A DNA stretch of 6,046 bases. Source: Caldisericaceae bacterium (lineage in GTDB: Bacteria > Caldisericota > Caldisericia > Caldisericales > Caldisericaceae). The notes beneath the pieces are model-generated. The model did not search any database. It worked only from the letters and a program-made list of their open reading frames with translations, and was not told the origin of the DNA. The stretch covers positions 1 to 6,046 of the forward strand of contig JAGHAO010000015.1 of NCBI GenBank assembly GCA_021161495.1, given 5' to 3'. The translations under genes and the position numbers were made by a program. Shown piece after piece: positions 1 through 6,046 of this stretch; the stretch's first letter is position 1; the number at the start of each line of letters is the position of its first letter.

Positions 1-178
1 CCAATATATGATATATTATACGATAATCGGATCGACAAGTAAGTCAACAGTTTATTTGATACATTAATAACTAATTGATTTTTTTATAAGCATTTCGTTG
101 TGTAGTCGTCGGATAATTGCGGCTCTTTTGAAACGGGCCGGATTTATTCGCATTATAAAATTTCACGTAAAATGCTAC

Positions 179-726
179 GTCGAAGAAACTCTGAAGATAC
201 TCAACACTGATTTTGAAAAAGGTTTAACCGAGCAAGAGGGTCGTTAGAAATAAAGATATATTTCCATTATGTTACTTACATCCCTTAACGATCTTCCCAT
301 TGTTGCAATTGCGTACGACAGAACAAAAATAGACGACTATCCGGTGAATTGGGATAGGAGGGAAGTGTTGACAGTTTCGGTTTTGCTCGGAATACTTGGT
401 GTTATTTCTAGTTTCAGGATTTTCTACGTTACTGAAAAGATCCCTGTTTCCTTTGGAGCGATCCAAACTTTCGTGTTCTTAAATCTTGTTGCAGGCACCT
501 TATAATTTTTTTTCGTAACGAGAGTGGAAGATAGGTTCCGGAGAAAGCCGTACCCCTTCCACTGTTTTGTTTTGGACAGCAGCTACAACAAAGGTTGCAA
601 TGCTTTTTGCGGTTCATGGTTGATTTGTCGCATCGATCGGTTGGTGCAATGCTTTGATAATTTGGGTTTATGTACTTGCTTGTGATGATTATCAATGACT
701 TTGTAAAAGTTGCAACGCACGGATAG
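179..726 (+). pseudogene. Decayed, internally deleted plasma-membrane-type H+-ATPase (P-type, P3A-like)
   Basis: This is the remnant of a proton-pumping P-type ATPase, an integral membrane protein of roughly 800 residues when intact. Codons from 179 read VEETLKILNTDFEKGL, which resembles the cytoplasmic N-terminus of the family. Two in-frame stops follow (TAG 245, TAA 251). The same frame then resumes in the C-terminal membrane domain at 269 with SLNDLPIVAIAYD, followed by TVSVLLGILGVISSF and IQTFVFLNL. A further stop lies at 503. FFFVTRVEDRF follows, then a one-base frameshift near the C run at 553-556, then VLFWTAATTKVAMLFAVHG. TGA at 621 stands where the family has Trp (GWF). A second frameshift lies near 681-684, and INDFVKV ends at TAG 724-726. 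The phosphorylation (DKTGT) and nucleotide-binding regions are absent, so about 1.7 kb has been lost. Homology is judged from remembered family sequences. The true start is unknown; the frame is open back to 71 with no clear start codon. Confidence 0.85.
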
Positions 727-741
727 TTGAGAAGAGAAAAA

Positions 742-793
742 GGAATAAAAGATTACTTGTCAACAAGTAAGCGGGGCAAATAATTTGCCCCGC
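742..793 (-). terminator. Tandem hairpin terminator for the secreted FN3 protein gene
   Basis: The site lies 30 bp past the stop codon of the minus-strand gene. Read on the minus strand, the first hairpin is a perfect 10-bp GC-rich stem, GCGGGGCAAA, with a three-base loop (771-793). It is followed at once by a second palindrome, TTACTTGT with a two-base CA loop (753-770), and then by TCTTTTATT. The first stem lacks an immediate T run, so termination may depend on the second hairpin or on both. The plus-strand ATPase relic ends at 726, so the hairpins may once have served both convergent genes. Confidence 0.6.
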
Positions 794-822
794 ATCGCAG
801 GAGGATATTGAGAGATTGTAAC

Positions 823-2763
823 TTAACTTGCAGGATAAGTAATAGTTATCGTTCTTGTTTTAGGATCCCAATCCACATTGCAGCCCAAGTTTTCCGTGAC
901 AAATCTCAGGGGAAGCATTGTCCTGGAATTTACAATTATGGGTTTCACATCATGGTTGTTTTCGTCTATCCATTTAGGTTGTCCGTTTACCCTTGCTTTG
1001 GGATTATCTATCCATAGTTCTATGATATTCCCGTTGAATTTAATCGTAACTTTTCTTGCCACTCCGTCCCATTCTATTGTTCCTCCCAACGCTTCAACGA
1101 TTGCGCGGATAGGAACAACTGTTCTCCCCCATTTGGGTATTATTACGGGTTTTGTCCCTCTGCCGGGGTCTATCTCTTGTTGGGCTCCGTTTACAAGCAT
1201 CATCTCGTTATCGGGTTGTAACTTTATTTCAATTCTTTTTGTAGCCTGCGATTTTGTGGTTATACTTACTTCATTTGAATAATCGGAATTGCCCTTTTCG
1301 TTGAATGCTTTCGCTCTGTAATAATAAGTTGTTCCGGGTTGGACACTGCTATCCGTATACATCATATTACATGTTTCAGTGTAGAGTGTTGCAATTTTTT
1401 CATAATTTCCGTTCTTTGTTTTTCTCTCAACGATAAATCCTCTTTCATTATTCGCGTTGTCTTTCCATTTCAAAATGACGGTATTGCTATTTGAAAGTAT
1501 TGCCGTAAAGTTACTCGGTGCATTTGGAACAGTAATCTCCGCTTTCGTTTTTGCGGACACTACATCGGATAAAGGAGACTCATTCTCTCCGCGTGTGAAT
1601 GATATCTTAAAGTAGCGCTTTGTATCAGGTTCTAACCCCGTTACTTTAATGAAAGACGAAGAGGTACTTATGCTCCCGATCAGGGAAAATTTCTTATTAT
1701 CTGTGCTCCAATAGATTTTTATTTTATTTGCATTTGTGTCGGGAGTATTGTAACGTATTCGTATTTCTTGAGCAGAATAGCCCTCTGCTTTAACTCCCGT
1801 CGGCTTCTTTAGGACATAAGCGGTCTGAGTCGGTGCATTCGGAGAATTGCCGCTTTTGTTAAATGCCGCAACAAGATACGTGTATTTCCCCGGTGTTTTG
1901 TTTTTAATTGTAAGTTTAACTACCATATTGCTCATTTGTTTTACAAGTTTCCAACCGAGGATTCCCGAACTTGTCTTCTCATACACTGCTATGTTGTCAC
2001 AGTTTGCCTGTCTATTCCATGTTAGGACGACATCGTTTCCTTTCCCTACCGCTTTGAAGTTTTTCGGCGGATCAGGGTAGGTTAAAATGGTGCCGTTTTG
2101 CTCTTCCAACGGAGAGTAATCACTCTTTTTACCTGTCTCTTTTCTCATAAGAAGTATTCCGTAAGCGTATTCCGTATTTGATTGTGCTGTGATATCAATG
2201 AAGGATTTAGAAGATTTTTTGGGTTTTCCTATGAGATGGAAGTCGTTCTCGCCGGTCTTTTTTCTGTAAATACCTACGTGTGTGGCCCATTGATCCGTTA
2301 TACTGTCCCATTTGATCGTTACTCCCGGGCTTCCTTTGGCGAACGGCGAGGTAAACTTACTTATCGAAACTTTTAAACCGGTCGGCTTGCTCAACATATA
2401 ACCCGGGTCTTCATTGGAAAATTTGCTGTATACTGTTGGCATAATACCTGTTCCTTCGTATTTCGCTCTCACTTTGTAAACATGCTTTCCCGGAGAGGCG
2501 TTTTGGATCGAAGCTTGCAGATTCGGGATTTCTCCGAGCGACGTCCATTTTTTGGTTCCGGAATTATACTCGAAAACTTCGAATGTGAGATTTTTTTTCT
2601 TGGCAGATGAGGGATATTCCCATTGGATATTTATATAATTTCCGTATCCGTATGCCTCAAAGTTCGTGGGTACGGGAACTTCCGCCCTTGCAATTCCCGG
2701 AACGAATAACAGCGGGAGTACCAAGAAAACACTTACAACTACTGCGATTATTTTGTTTTTCAT
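823..2763 (-). CDS. Secreted FN3-repeat protein with C-terminal copper amine oxidase N-like domain
   Basis: This is a predicted exported or cell-surface protein of 646 residues. Residues 1-27 are a signal peptide: a MKNK start, a hydrophobic core, and a likely cleavage after ARA. About five fibronectin type III modules follow, near 31-124, 125-229, 230-318, 319-408 and 412-505. They show the usual spaced Trp/Tyr pattern, with linkers such as KPTGL, DPPKNF, KPTGV and NAPSNF; the last is the most canonical (PGTTYYYRAKAFN). Residues 508-646 match the copper amine oxidase N-terminal-like domain. It has two half-repeats: VVPIRAIVEALGG with EWD, and MLPLRFVTENLGC with DWD. Despite its name this domain carries no oxidase centre and is taken to mediate surface or ligand contacts. 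I see no enzymatic domain, SLH domain or sorting signal. AAGGGGGA lies four bases before the ATG, which supports the start. It has its own promoter and terminator, so it is probably monocistronic. The substrate or partner is unknown. Confidence 0.9.
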   Translation of the reverse strand: MKNKIIAVVVSVFLVLPLLFVPGIARAEVPVPTNFEAYGYGNYINIQWEYPSSAKKKNLTFEVFEYNSGTKKWTSLGEIPNLQASIQNASPGKHVYKVRAKYEGTGIMPTVYSKFSNEDPGYMLSKPTGLKVSISKFTSPFAKGSPGVTIKWDSITDQWATHVGIYRKKTGENDFHLIGKPKKSSKSFIDITAQSNTEYAYGILLMRKETGKKSDYSPLEEQNGTILTYPDPPKNFKAVGKGNDVVLTWNRQANCDNIAVYEKTSSGILGWKLVKQMSNMVVKLTIKNKTPGKYTYLVAAFNKSGNSPNAPTQTAYVLKKPTGVKAEGYSAQEIRIRYNTPDTNANKIKIYWSTDNKKFSLIGSISTSSSFIKVTGLEPDTKRYFKISFTRGENESPLSDVVSAKTKAEITVPNAPSNFTAILSNSNTVILKWKDNANNERGFIVERKTKNGNYEKIATLYTETCNMMYTDSSVQPGTTYYYRAKAFNEKGNSDYSNEVSITTKSQATKRIEIKLQPDNEMMLVNGAQQEIDPGRGTKPVIIPKWGRTVVPIRAIVEALGGTIEWDGVARKVTIKFNGNIIELWIDNPKARVNGQPKWIDENNHDVKPIIVNSRTMLPLRFVTENLGCNVDWDPKTRTITITYPAS

Positions 2764-2788
2764 AAAATCCCCCTTACAATTTTTTTAA

Positions 2789-2817
2789 AGTATATCACTT
2801 TACTTTTATTAAGTCAA
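2789..2817 (-). promoter_or_regulatory. Sigma-A-type promoter of the FN3 protein gene
   Basis: On the minus strand TTGACT (2812-2817) and TATACT (2789-2794) are separated by exactly 17 bases. Each hexamer is one base from consensus. The -10 box ends 25 bp before the start codon, which leaves a short leader containing the AAGGGGGA ribosome-binding site at 2768-2775. I see no operator-like palindrome overlapping it. Confidence 0.75.
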
Positions 2818-2956
2818 ATTGAAAATCAATTTGCAAAACATTATGTCGAACGGATTATTTTTATAATTTGTTAAGAACCCAAAATCCTTCCTCTATGTAA
2901 CTGTGTCATTTCTTTTTCTCTAATTGTTTTATTAAGCAATGTATGAATTATAAGGG

Positions 2957-3225
2957 CTCTGAGTTAATACGCCTCAAGACGACGGGTACATCCGCCAGCC
3001 ATCCTATACCCCTTTCCTCGGGACACATTATCCCGAGTCTTGTTTCAGGATCTCATATTTCTTCTCTTTTTGTCGTGCTGCACTCCTTTCCTCGCCGAAG
3101 GCGAGCACTTGTTTCAGCACCTCATCTTTTTCCGCTTTCGGAGCGCACTTAGATGAAGGAATTAAAAGCAGACCCTGAGTAAAGACATCTCAGGGTGACG
3201 GGGCGGGGGAACGTTTCAGGGTGAC
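2957..3225. repeat. Block of tandem, structured repeat modules
   Basis: This is a non-coding block built from related palindromic modules. Module A (3001-3051) has an outer stem ATCCT/AGGAT and an inner stem CTCGGGA/TCCCGAG. Module B (3075-3120) has an outer stem GTGCTG/CAGCAC and an inner stem CTCGCC/GGCGAG around GAA. A and B share their unpaired arms (CCTTTC and CTTGTTTC) and a following CTCAT, while the stems differ in a compensated way. Module C (3122-3156) is a shorter relative with TCATCT/AGATGA ends. Module D (3172-3196) is an 8-bp stem, ACCCTGAG/CTCAGGGT, and TCAGGGTGAC recurs at 3190 and 3216. A degraded copy of D lies at 2957-2987, with 22 of 31 bases matching 3173-3203. Such blocks are often dispersed through bacterial genomes. 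Whether it is mobile, or acts as RNA or DNA, is unknown. The outer limits are approximate. Confidence 0.65.
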
Positions 3226-3344
3226 AAAGAGGCCTCATTATTTCATCGGAATGGTTTCTTATCCTGTTTATCATAGTTATAATTACAATCATATTTAAGA
3301 AAGGATTCGAAAGCAGAACAAAGATTAATATTGGAACTTTTTAG
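3225..3344 (+). other. Hydrophobic reading frame without a start, possible gene remnant
   Basis: A plus-strand frame is open from just after TGA at 3222 to TAG at 3342. From 3252 it reads WFLILFIIVIITIIF followed by the basic KKGFESRTK, a pattern like one membrane helix with a positive cytoplasmic flank. No ATG, GTG or TTG start and no ribosome-binding site precede the helix in frame, and the frame begins inside the repeat block. It could be the tail of a small membrane protein gene cut by the repeat block, or chance in AT-rich DNA. It lies in the 750-bp stretch without a supportable gene. Confidence 0.15.
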
Positions 3345-3392
3345 ATTATATAGGCATAACGGGTGGGGGGATTTTAGTTAAGGAATCATCGG

Positions 3393-3438
3393 CAAAAGAA
3401 AAAGGCCTGTGAAAAGGAGGATGGAAACACAGGCCTTT
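3393..3438 (-). terminator. Rho-independent terminator of the PadR-ABC-ferredoxin operon
   Basis: A perfect 11-bp inverted repeat, AAAGGCCTGTG (3401-3411) and CACAGGCCTTT (3428-3438), encloses a 16-base loop. On the minus strand the stem runs directly into TTTTTCTTTT, the expected U-rich tail. It lies about 75 bp past the ferredoxin stop codon. On the plus strand the stem is not followed by a T run, so it is directional toward the minus-strand operon. Confidence 0.8.
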
Positions 3439-3513
3439 GCTTGCTCCATTGTTATTTTTCTTTCTTGTTTTCAAGGCAAGTATAGTATTTAATTGTGAAA
3501 AAATTATGAAAGA

Positions 3514-3858
3514 TTAAAAATATTTCTTTACTTTTTCGATATGCTCTTTATTCATATTAACTTTTACTTTCTCGGGATGCGTTATCCATGATAAGAGCGC
3601 AATGAGAACCGGCCTCTGCCCTTTGCCATTTACGGAGATTGCCCCTACCGGACAGAATTCCGCGCACCTTCCGCAACCGGTGCAGAGTTCAAGATGAACG
3701 GGAACAGGGCGCATCTTTTTAACTTTTCCTTTTAAAAACTGCTCGAATTCAATTTCTTCGTATTCCCAAATTTTTTCTCCAAAAGGGCAAACGGAGATGC
3801 ATTCCCCGCCTGCCCCGCAGTATTTGTAATTTATTTTTATTTCATTCTGCCGTTGCAT
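3514..3858 (-). CDS. Two-cluster ferredoxin-like iron-sulfur protein, cluster I motif lacks one Cys
   Basis: This is a small cytosolic iron-sulfur protein of 114 residues, presumably an electron carrier. The second motif is complete: C59-x2-C62-x2-C65-x3-C69-P. The first reads C14-x2-G17-x2-C20-x3-C24-P, so the second cysteine is replaced by Gly. In two-cluster ferredoxins the first three Cys of one motif pair with the last Cys of the other. Cluster I here would therefore have C14, C20 and C69 only, which favours a [3Fe-4S] cluster, as in 7Fe ferredoxins and the archaeal type with Asp at this place. About 30 residues, acidic then basic, separate the motifs. A C-terminal tail of some 35 residues (ALLSWITHPEKV onward) has no motif I recognise. 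It is the last gene of the operon and its ATG overlaps the permease end by 17 bp. I see no good ribosome-binding site, so translation is probably coupled. Its partner and its role beside an exporter are unknown. Confidence 0.85.
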   Translation of the reverse strand: MQRQNEIKINYKYCGAGGECISVCPFGEKIWEYEEIEFEQFLKGKVKKMRPVPVHLELCTGCGRCAEFCPVGAISVNGKGQRPVLIALLSWITHPEKVKVNMNKEHIEKVKKYF

Positions 3859-4624
3859 TTTTGAATACCGTATTTGTCCAAAGCATTACCACTGCATCTA
3901 TGACAAGAATAACCAACAAGTATATCCAAATATTATATGCCCAGCCTTTTACCGTGAGATCCCTCATCGGCATAATCGCATACGTTATCGGGTTAATTTT
4001 TGCGATTACCTGGAGCCATTTCGGCATAACTTTTAATGGAAACAGGGCGTTGCTTGCAAACATAAGGGGCATCATAAAGAGATTTATTAGAGACATCAGC
4101 GTTTCGATCGTTTTAATCTTTACGGAAAGTGCAAGCGAAAACCCTGCAAGTATGAACGAAAGAAGCCCTGCTATGAGGAGAATCATTAAAATTCCCAAAA
4201 ATCCGCTTTGGAATCTTACTCCGAAAAGCAAAGCGACGATTATTATTACAACGGCTTGAAACAATCCTTGAACTGCCGCTGCAAACATCTTACCGAATGG
4301 AATTGCGCCTCTTTTTATCGGCGCTGCGAGGAGTTTGTCAAGGTAGCCGAACCTTCTGTCCCACACGACCGTTGTCCCGGAAAATATGCTTGTGAACATA
4401 ACAGTCATCAGGATAATTCCGGGCGTCATAAACGTAAGGTAGTTGCCTGTGCCTAAGAATTGTGCGGCCATAGGGTTGTTCGTAAGCCCGCTCATCGCAT
4501 TTCCCATTAGGGCAAGCCATAGGAACGGCTGAATGACCGTTACCATCATTCTTGTTTTTTGCCTGAAATATTTTTTAAGTTCTCTCCATGCTACGTAATA
4601 GGAATCAATTATTAGTTCTTTCAT
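3842..4624 (-). CDS. ABC-2 type transporter permease (DrrB family)
   Basis: This is the membrane subunit of an ABC exporter, expected to work with the ATPase encoded directly upstream to move a drug, lipid or similar hydrophobic compound out of the cell. At 260 residues it has the usual family length. About six membrane helices are visible near 26-42, 63-84, 113-135, 142-168, 175-194 and 231-252. The ABC-2 signature loop WDRRFGYLDKLLAAPIKR (88-105), which contacts the ATPase, is well preserved, as is the conserved NPITYAIMPMRDL near 211-223. The start codon overlaps the ATPase stop as ATGA, and a perfect AAGGAGG lies eight bases upstream, which fixes the start. The substrate cannot be read from the sequence. 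The 'drug' label reflects the family and the PadR gene, not direct evidence. Confidence 0.93.
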   Translation of the reverse strand: MKELIIDSYYVAWRELKKYFRQKTRMMVTVIQPFLWLALMGNAMSGLTNNPMAAQFLGTGNYLTFMTPGIILMTVMFTSIFSGTTVVWDRRFGYLDKLLAAPIKRGAIPFGKMFAAAVQGLFQAVVIIIVALLFGVRFQSGFLGILMILLIAGLLSFILAGFSLALSVKIKTIETLMSLINLFMMPLMFASNALFPLKVMPKWLQVIAKINPITYAIMPMRDLTVKGWAYNIWIYLLVILVIDAVVMLWTNTVFKNATAE

Positions 4625-5637
4625 CTTTTCATCCTCCTTGTGATTAACCTGTTTTTCGCATTTTCGTCTCTCGAAGATTCCGCTTCCCTTATCGTTCTCC
4701 CCGTATATTTCATATACACGTCATCCAATGTGGGGCGTTTCAGCCTTACAGAACTTATCCCGACGTTGAATTTTGATGCAAGTGCGAATAGTTCCGGAAT
4801 CATTTTATCCCCGTTTTTCTCCACCACGATACTGTAAATGCCGTTTTTCATTTCGGATACGGATTTTACGCCCTCCTTTTCCTTAACCGCTTCAAGAAAA
4901 TCCTTAATATCCCCGTTCGTGTTTTCGGAGAAAGTAAGGGTGATAAGATCTCCGCCTATCTCGGATTTTAACACCCCCGGCTTGTCAAGAGCCATTATCT
5001 TTCCCTGATCTATGATTGCCACTCTGTCGCAAAGTGCGTCCGCCTCTTCCAAATAGTGAGTAGTAAGGAAAATCGTCATTCCGTTCTCTTTGAATTTCCT
5101 GATGTATTCCCATATTGCCGCCCTTGTCTGAATATCTAATCCGAGTGTCGGTTCGTCGAGGAATAAAATTCGAGGCCTATGAATCAGTGCGGCTGCAATG
5201 TCAAGCCTTTTCATCATTCCTCCCGAGAAAGTTTCCACAAGGTCGTTTCTCCTTTCCCAAAGGTTGAACATTTTCAATAGTTCCTCGGCGTTTTTCTTTA
5301 TATCTTCTTCTTTCATATGGAAAAATTTCCCTTGCAGGTAAACGTTCTCGTATGCGGTGAGCCTGTCGTCCACCGCGGTTTCTTGCGAGGCATATCCTTT
5401 TGAAAGCCTTGCTTTATACGGTTCTTTTTGCACATCGTATCCGTCTAGGATAATTTTTCCGGAAGTAGGTTTCAGTAAACCGATAACGGTTTTTATCGTT
5501 GTCGATTTTCCCGCGCCGTTGGGGCCTAAAAATCCAAAAATTTCCCCGTAATGCACGGAAAAACTGATACCCTTTACCGCTTCCACTCCGTTTGAATACG
5601 TTTTCTTCAAATTATCCACTATTATTGCTTCGTTCAT
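4621..5637 (-). CDS. ABC transporter ATP-binding protein (DrrA/CcmA type)
   Basis: This is the ATPase that powers the ABC-2 exporter; two copies would bind two permease subunits at the cytoplasmic face. All nucleotide-binding elements are present in its 338 residues: Walker A GPNGAGKST (38-46), Q-loop Gln85, the signature FSGGM (137-141, a common variant of LSGGQ), Walker B ILFLDEP (157-163) with catalytic Glu162, D-loop GLD (166-168) and switch His194. Residues from about 225 to 309 form the extra C-terminal domain typical of this subfamily (DUF4162-like), ending in RPTLDDVYMKYTGR. The last 25 or so residues are a charged tail. It should be catalytically active. The gene starts inside the end of padR (26-bp overlap), with AAGGAGG six bases before the ATG, and ends in a 4-bp overlap with the permease. 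Confidence 0.95.
   Translation of the reverse strand: MNEAIIVDNLKKTYSNGVEAVKGISFSVHYGEIFGFLGPNGAGKSTTIKTVIGLLKPTSGKIILDGYDVQKEPYKARLSKGYASQETAVDDRLTAYENVYLQGKFFHMKEEDIKKNAEELLKMFNLWERRNDLVETFSGGMMKRLDIAAALIHRPRILFLDEPTLGLDIQTRAAIWEYIRKFKENGMTIFLTTHYLEEADALCDRVAIIDQGKIMALDKPGVLKSEIGGDLITLTFSENTNGDIKDFLEAVKEKEGVKSVSEMKNGIYSIVVEKNGDKMIPELFALASKFNVGISSVRLKRPTLDDVYMKYTGRTIREAESSRDENAKNRLITRRMKR
4633..4639 (-). promoter_or_regulatory. Ribosome-binding site of the permease gene
   Basis: AAGGAGG on the minus strand lies eight bases before the permease ATG and inside the last codons of the ATPase gene. It supports the ATGA overlap start over later in-frame Met codons. Confidence 0.8.
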
Positions 5638-6034
5638 CGAACACCTCCTTCTGTATTTTTTCGGTTATGTATCTGAAATCGTCAAATTTTATTTTTACGA
5701 TTTTGTAAATTTTTTCGTATTGGCTTTTTCCTTTTTCCGTGATTTCATAAACTCTGCGCGGATGCTTTCCTTCCAGGTTCCATTCTCCTTTTATTAAATT
5801 TTCTTTTCTCATTTCTTTTAATACGGGGTATATGAAACCCGGGTTTGGTTTCCAGATTTTGCCCGTCGTCTTATAGACGAGGTTTCTGATTTCTTCCCCG
5901 CAGAGCGGTTCTTTGCTCAAAAGGTGTAAAATGTAAAACGAAAGAAAGCCTGTTGCTCCGAACATAGAGGCAACAAACCCGTTTCTTTCATTCGCATATA
6001 TGCCTTCTTTAACAAATTTCTTAAAATATCGCAT
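5612..6034 (-). CDS. PadR family transcriptional regulator
   Basis: This is a winged-helix DNA-binding protein, probably a ligand-responsive repressor of its own operon and hence of the exporter. Residues 32-103 show the PadR pattern: FYILHLLSKEPLCGEEI, then the recognition region WKPNPGFIYPVLKEMRKENLI, then the wing GKHPRRVYEITEKGK. The charged helical C-terminus (about 104-135) fits the dimerisation helix. At 140 residues it has about 30 residues before the wHTH, more than the usual dozen. Met24 would be a more typical start, but neither Met has a convincing ribosome-binding site; only a weak AGAGA precedes Met1. The frame is also open to the end of the window, so the start could lie further upstream. 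PadR proteins beside ABC-2 exporters commonly control them. The promoter and operator are outside the window. Confidence 0.9.
   Translation of the reverse strand: MRYFKKFVKEGIYANERNGFVASMFGATGFLSFYILHLLSKEPLCGEEIRNLVYKTTGKIWKPNPGFIYPVLKEMRKENLIKGEWNLEGKHPRRVYEITEKGKSQYEKIYKIVKIKFDDFRYITEKIQKEVFDERSNNSG
5644..5650 (-). promoter_or_regulatory. Ribosome-binding site of the ABC ATPase gene
   Basis: AAGGAGG followed by TG, a near-full match to the 16S rRNA 3' end, lies six bases before the ATPase ATG. It sits within the padR coding sequence, so the ATPase can be translated on its own or coupled to padR. Confidence 0.85.
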
Positions 6035-6046
6035 AAATTTCTCTAA

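Noticed and set aside
3..17. AATATAT-G-ATATATT palindrome as an operator
   Set aside because: It is a simple AT alternation with no promoter elements of correct spacing or gene close enough to control.
269..505. A 78-residue membrane protein as an intact small gene
   Set aside because: Its sequence is the C-terminal helix region of a P-type ATPase, there is no ribosome-binding site before the ATG, and homologous sequence continues past its stop in shifted frames, so it is part of the pseudogene.
34..771. Short repeats GACAAGTAA (34-42) and its inverted or direct relatives at 753-771 flanking the ATPase relic, possible ends of a mobile element
   Set aside because: A 9-bp match between two places in this many bases is expected by chance, and there is no transposase or target duplication.
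2943..3152. A 69-codon plus-strand ORF in the intergenic region
   Set aside because: It runs through the palindromic repeat modules, so its codons are set by the stems; it has no ribosome-binding site and no recognisable domain.
2957..3225. Possible CRISPR array
   Set aside because: The modules have unequal spacing and length, differ in sequence, and no identical repeats alternate with unique spacers; no cas genes are present.
4208..4456. Plus-strand ORFs opposite the ABC permease and ATPase genes (for example 3861-4259, 4208-4456, 5357-5551)
   Set aside because: They lie wholly antisense to well-supported coding sequences, lack ribosome-binding sites and show no recognisable domain.

Overview
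The window looks like part of a chromosome from an anaerobic, possibly thermophilic bacterium of moderate-to-low GC. The signs are strong AAGGAGG ribosome-binding sites, a sigma-A-like promoter, a secreted FN3/copper-amine-oxidase-N protein of a kind common in Firmicutes and Caldisericota-like lineages, a ferredoxin, and a relic of an archaeal-type proton-pumping P-type ATPase. The lineage guess rests on gene content only and is weak.

Layout. Bases 1-178 are AT-rich and hold no gene I can support. Bases 179-726 (+) hold a decayed, internally deleted P-type H+-ATPase: a short N-terminal piece runs straight into the last membrane helices, with several stops and two frameshifts. Bases 742-793 hold two tandem hairpins that probably terminate the convergent minus-strand gene. 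Bases 823-2763 (-) encode a 646-residue exported protein with a signal peptide, about five FN3 modules and a C-terminal copper amine oxidase N-like domain. It has its own near-consensus promoter at 2789-2817.

Bases 2764-3513 contain no supportable gene. They hold the promoter just mentioned, a block of structured repeat modules (2957-3225) whose stems change in a compensated way between copies, a hydrophobic reading frame that may be a gene remnant, and a minus-strand terminator (3393-3438).

Bases 3514-6034 (-) form a tight four-gene operon in which every junction overlaps. The order is a PadR-family regulator, an ABC ATPase (DrrA/CcmA type), an ABC-2 permease (DrrB type) and a two-cluster ferredoxin-like protein. 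The first three are a standard autoregulated export cassette: PadR senses a ligand and probably represses the operon, while the ATPase and permease form a homodimeric-type exporter. The ferredoxin, which overlaps the permease by 17 bp, is not a standard member. One cysteine of its first cluster motif is replaced by glycine. The operon promoter and any PadR operator lie beyond base 6046.

I found no convincing new biological system. The points most worth following are the covarying hairpin repeats, the ferredoxin attached to the exporter operon, and the internally deleted ATPase relic.
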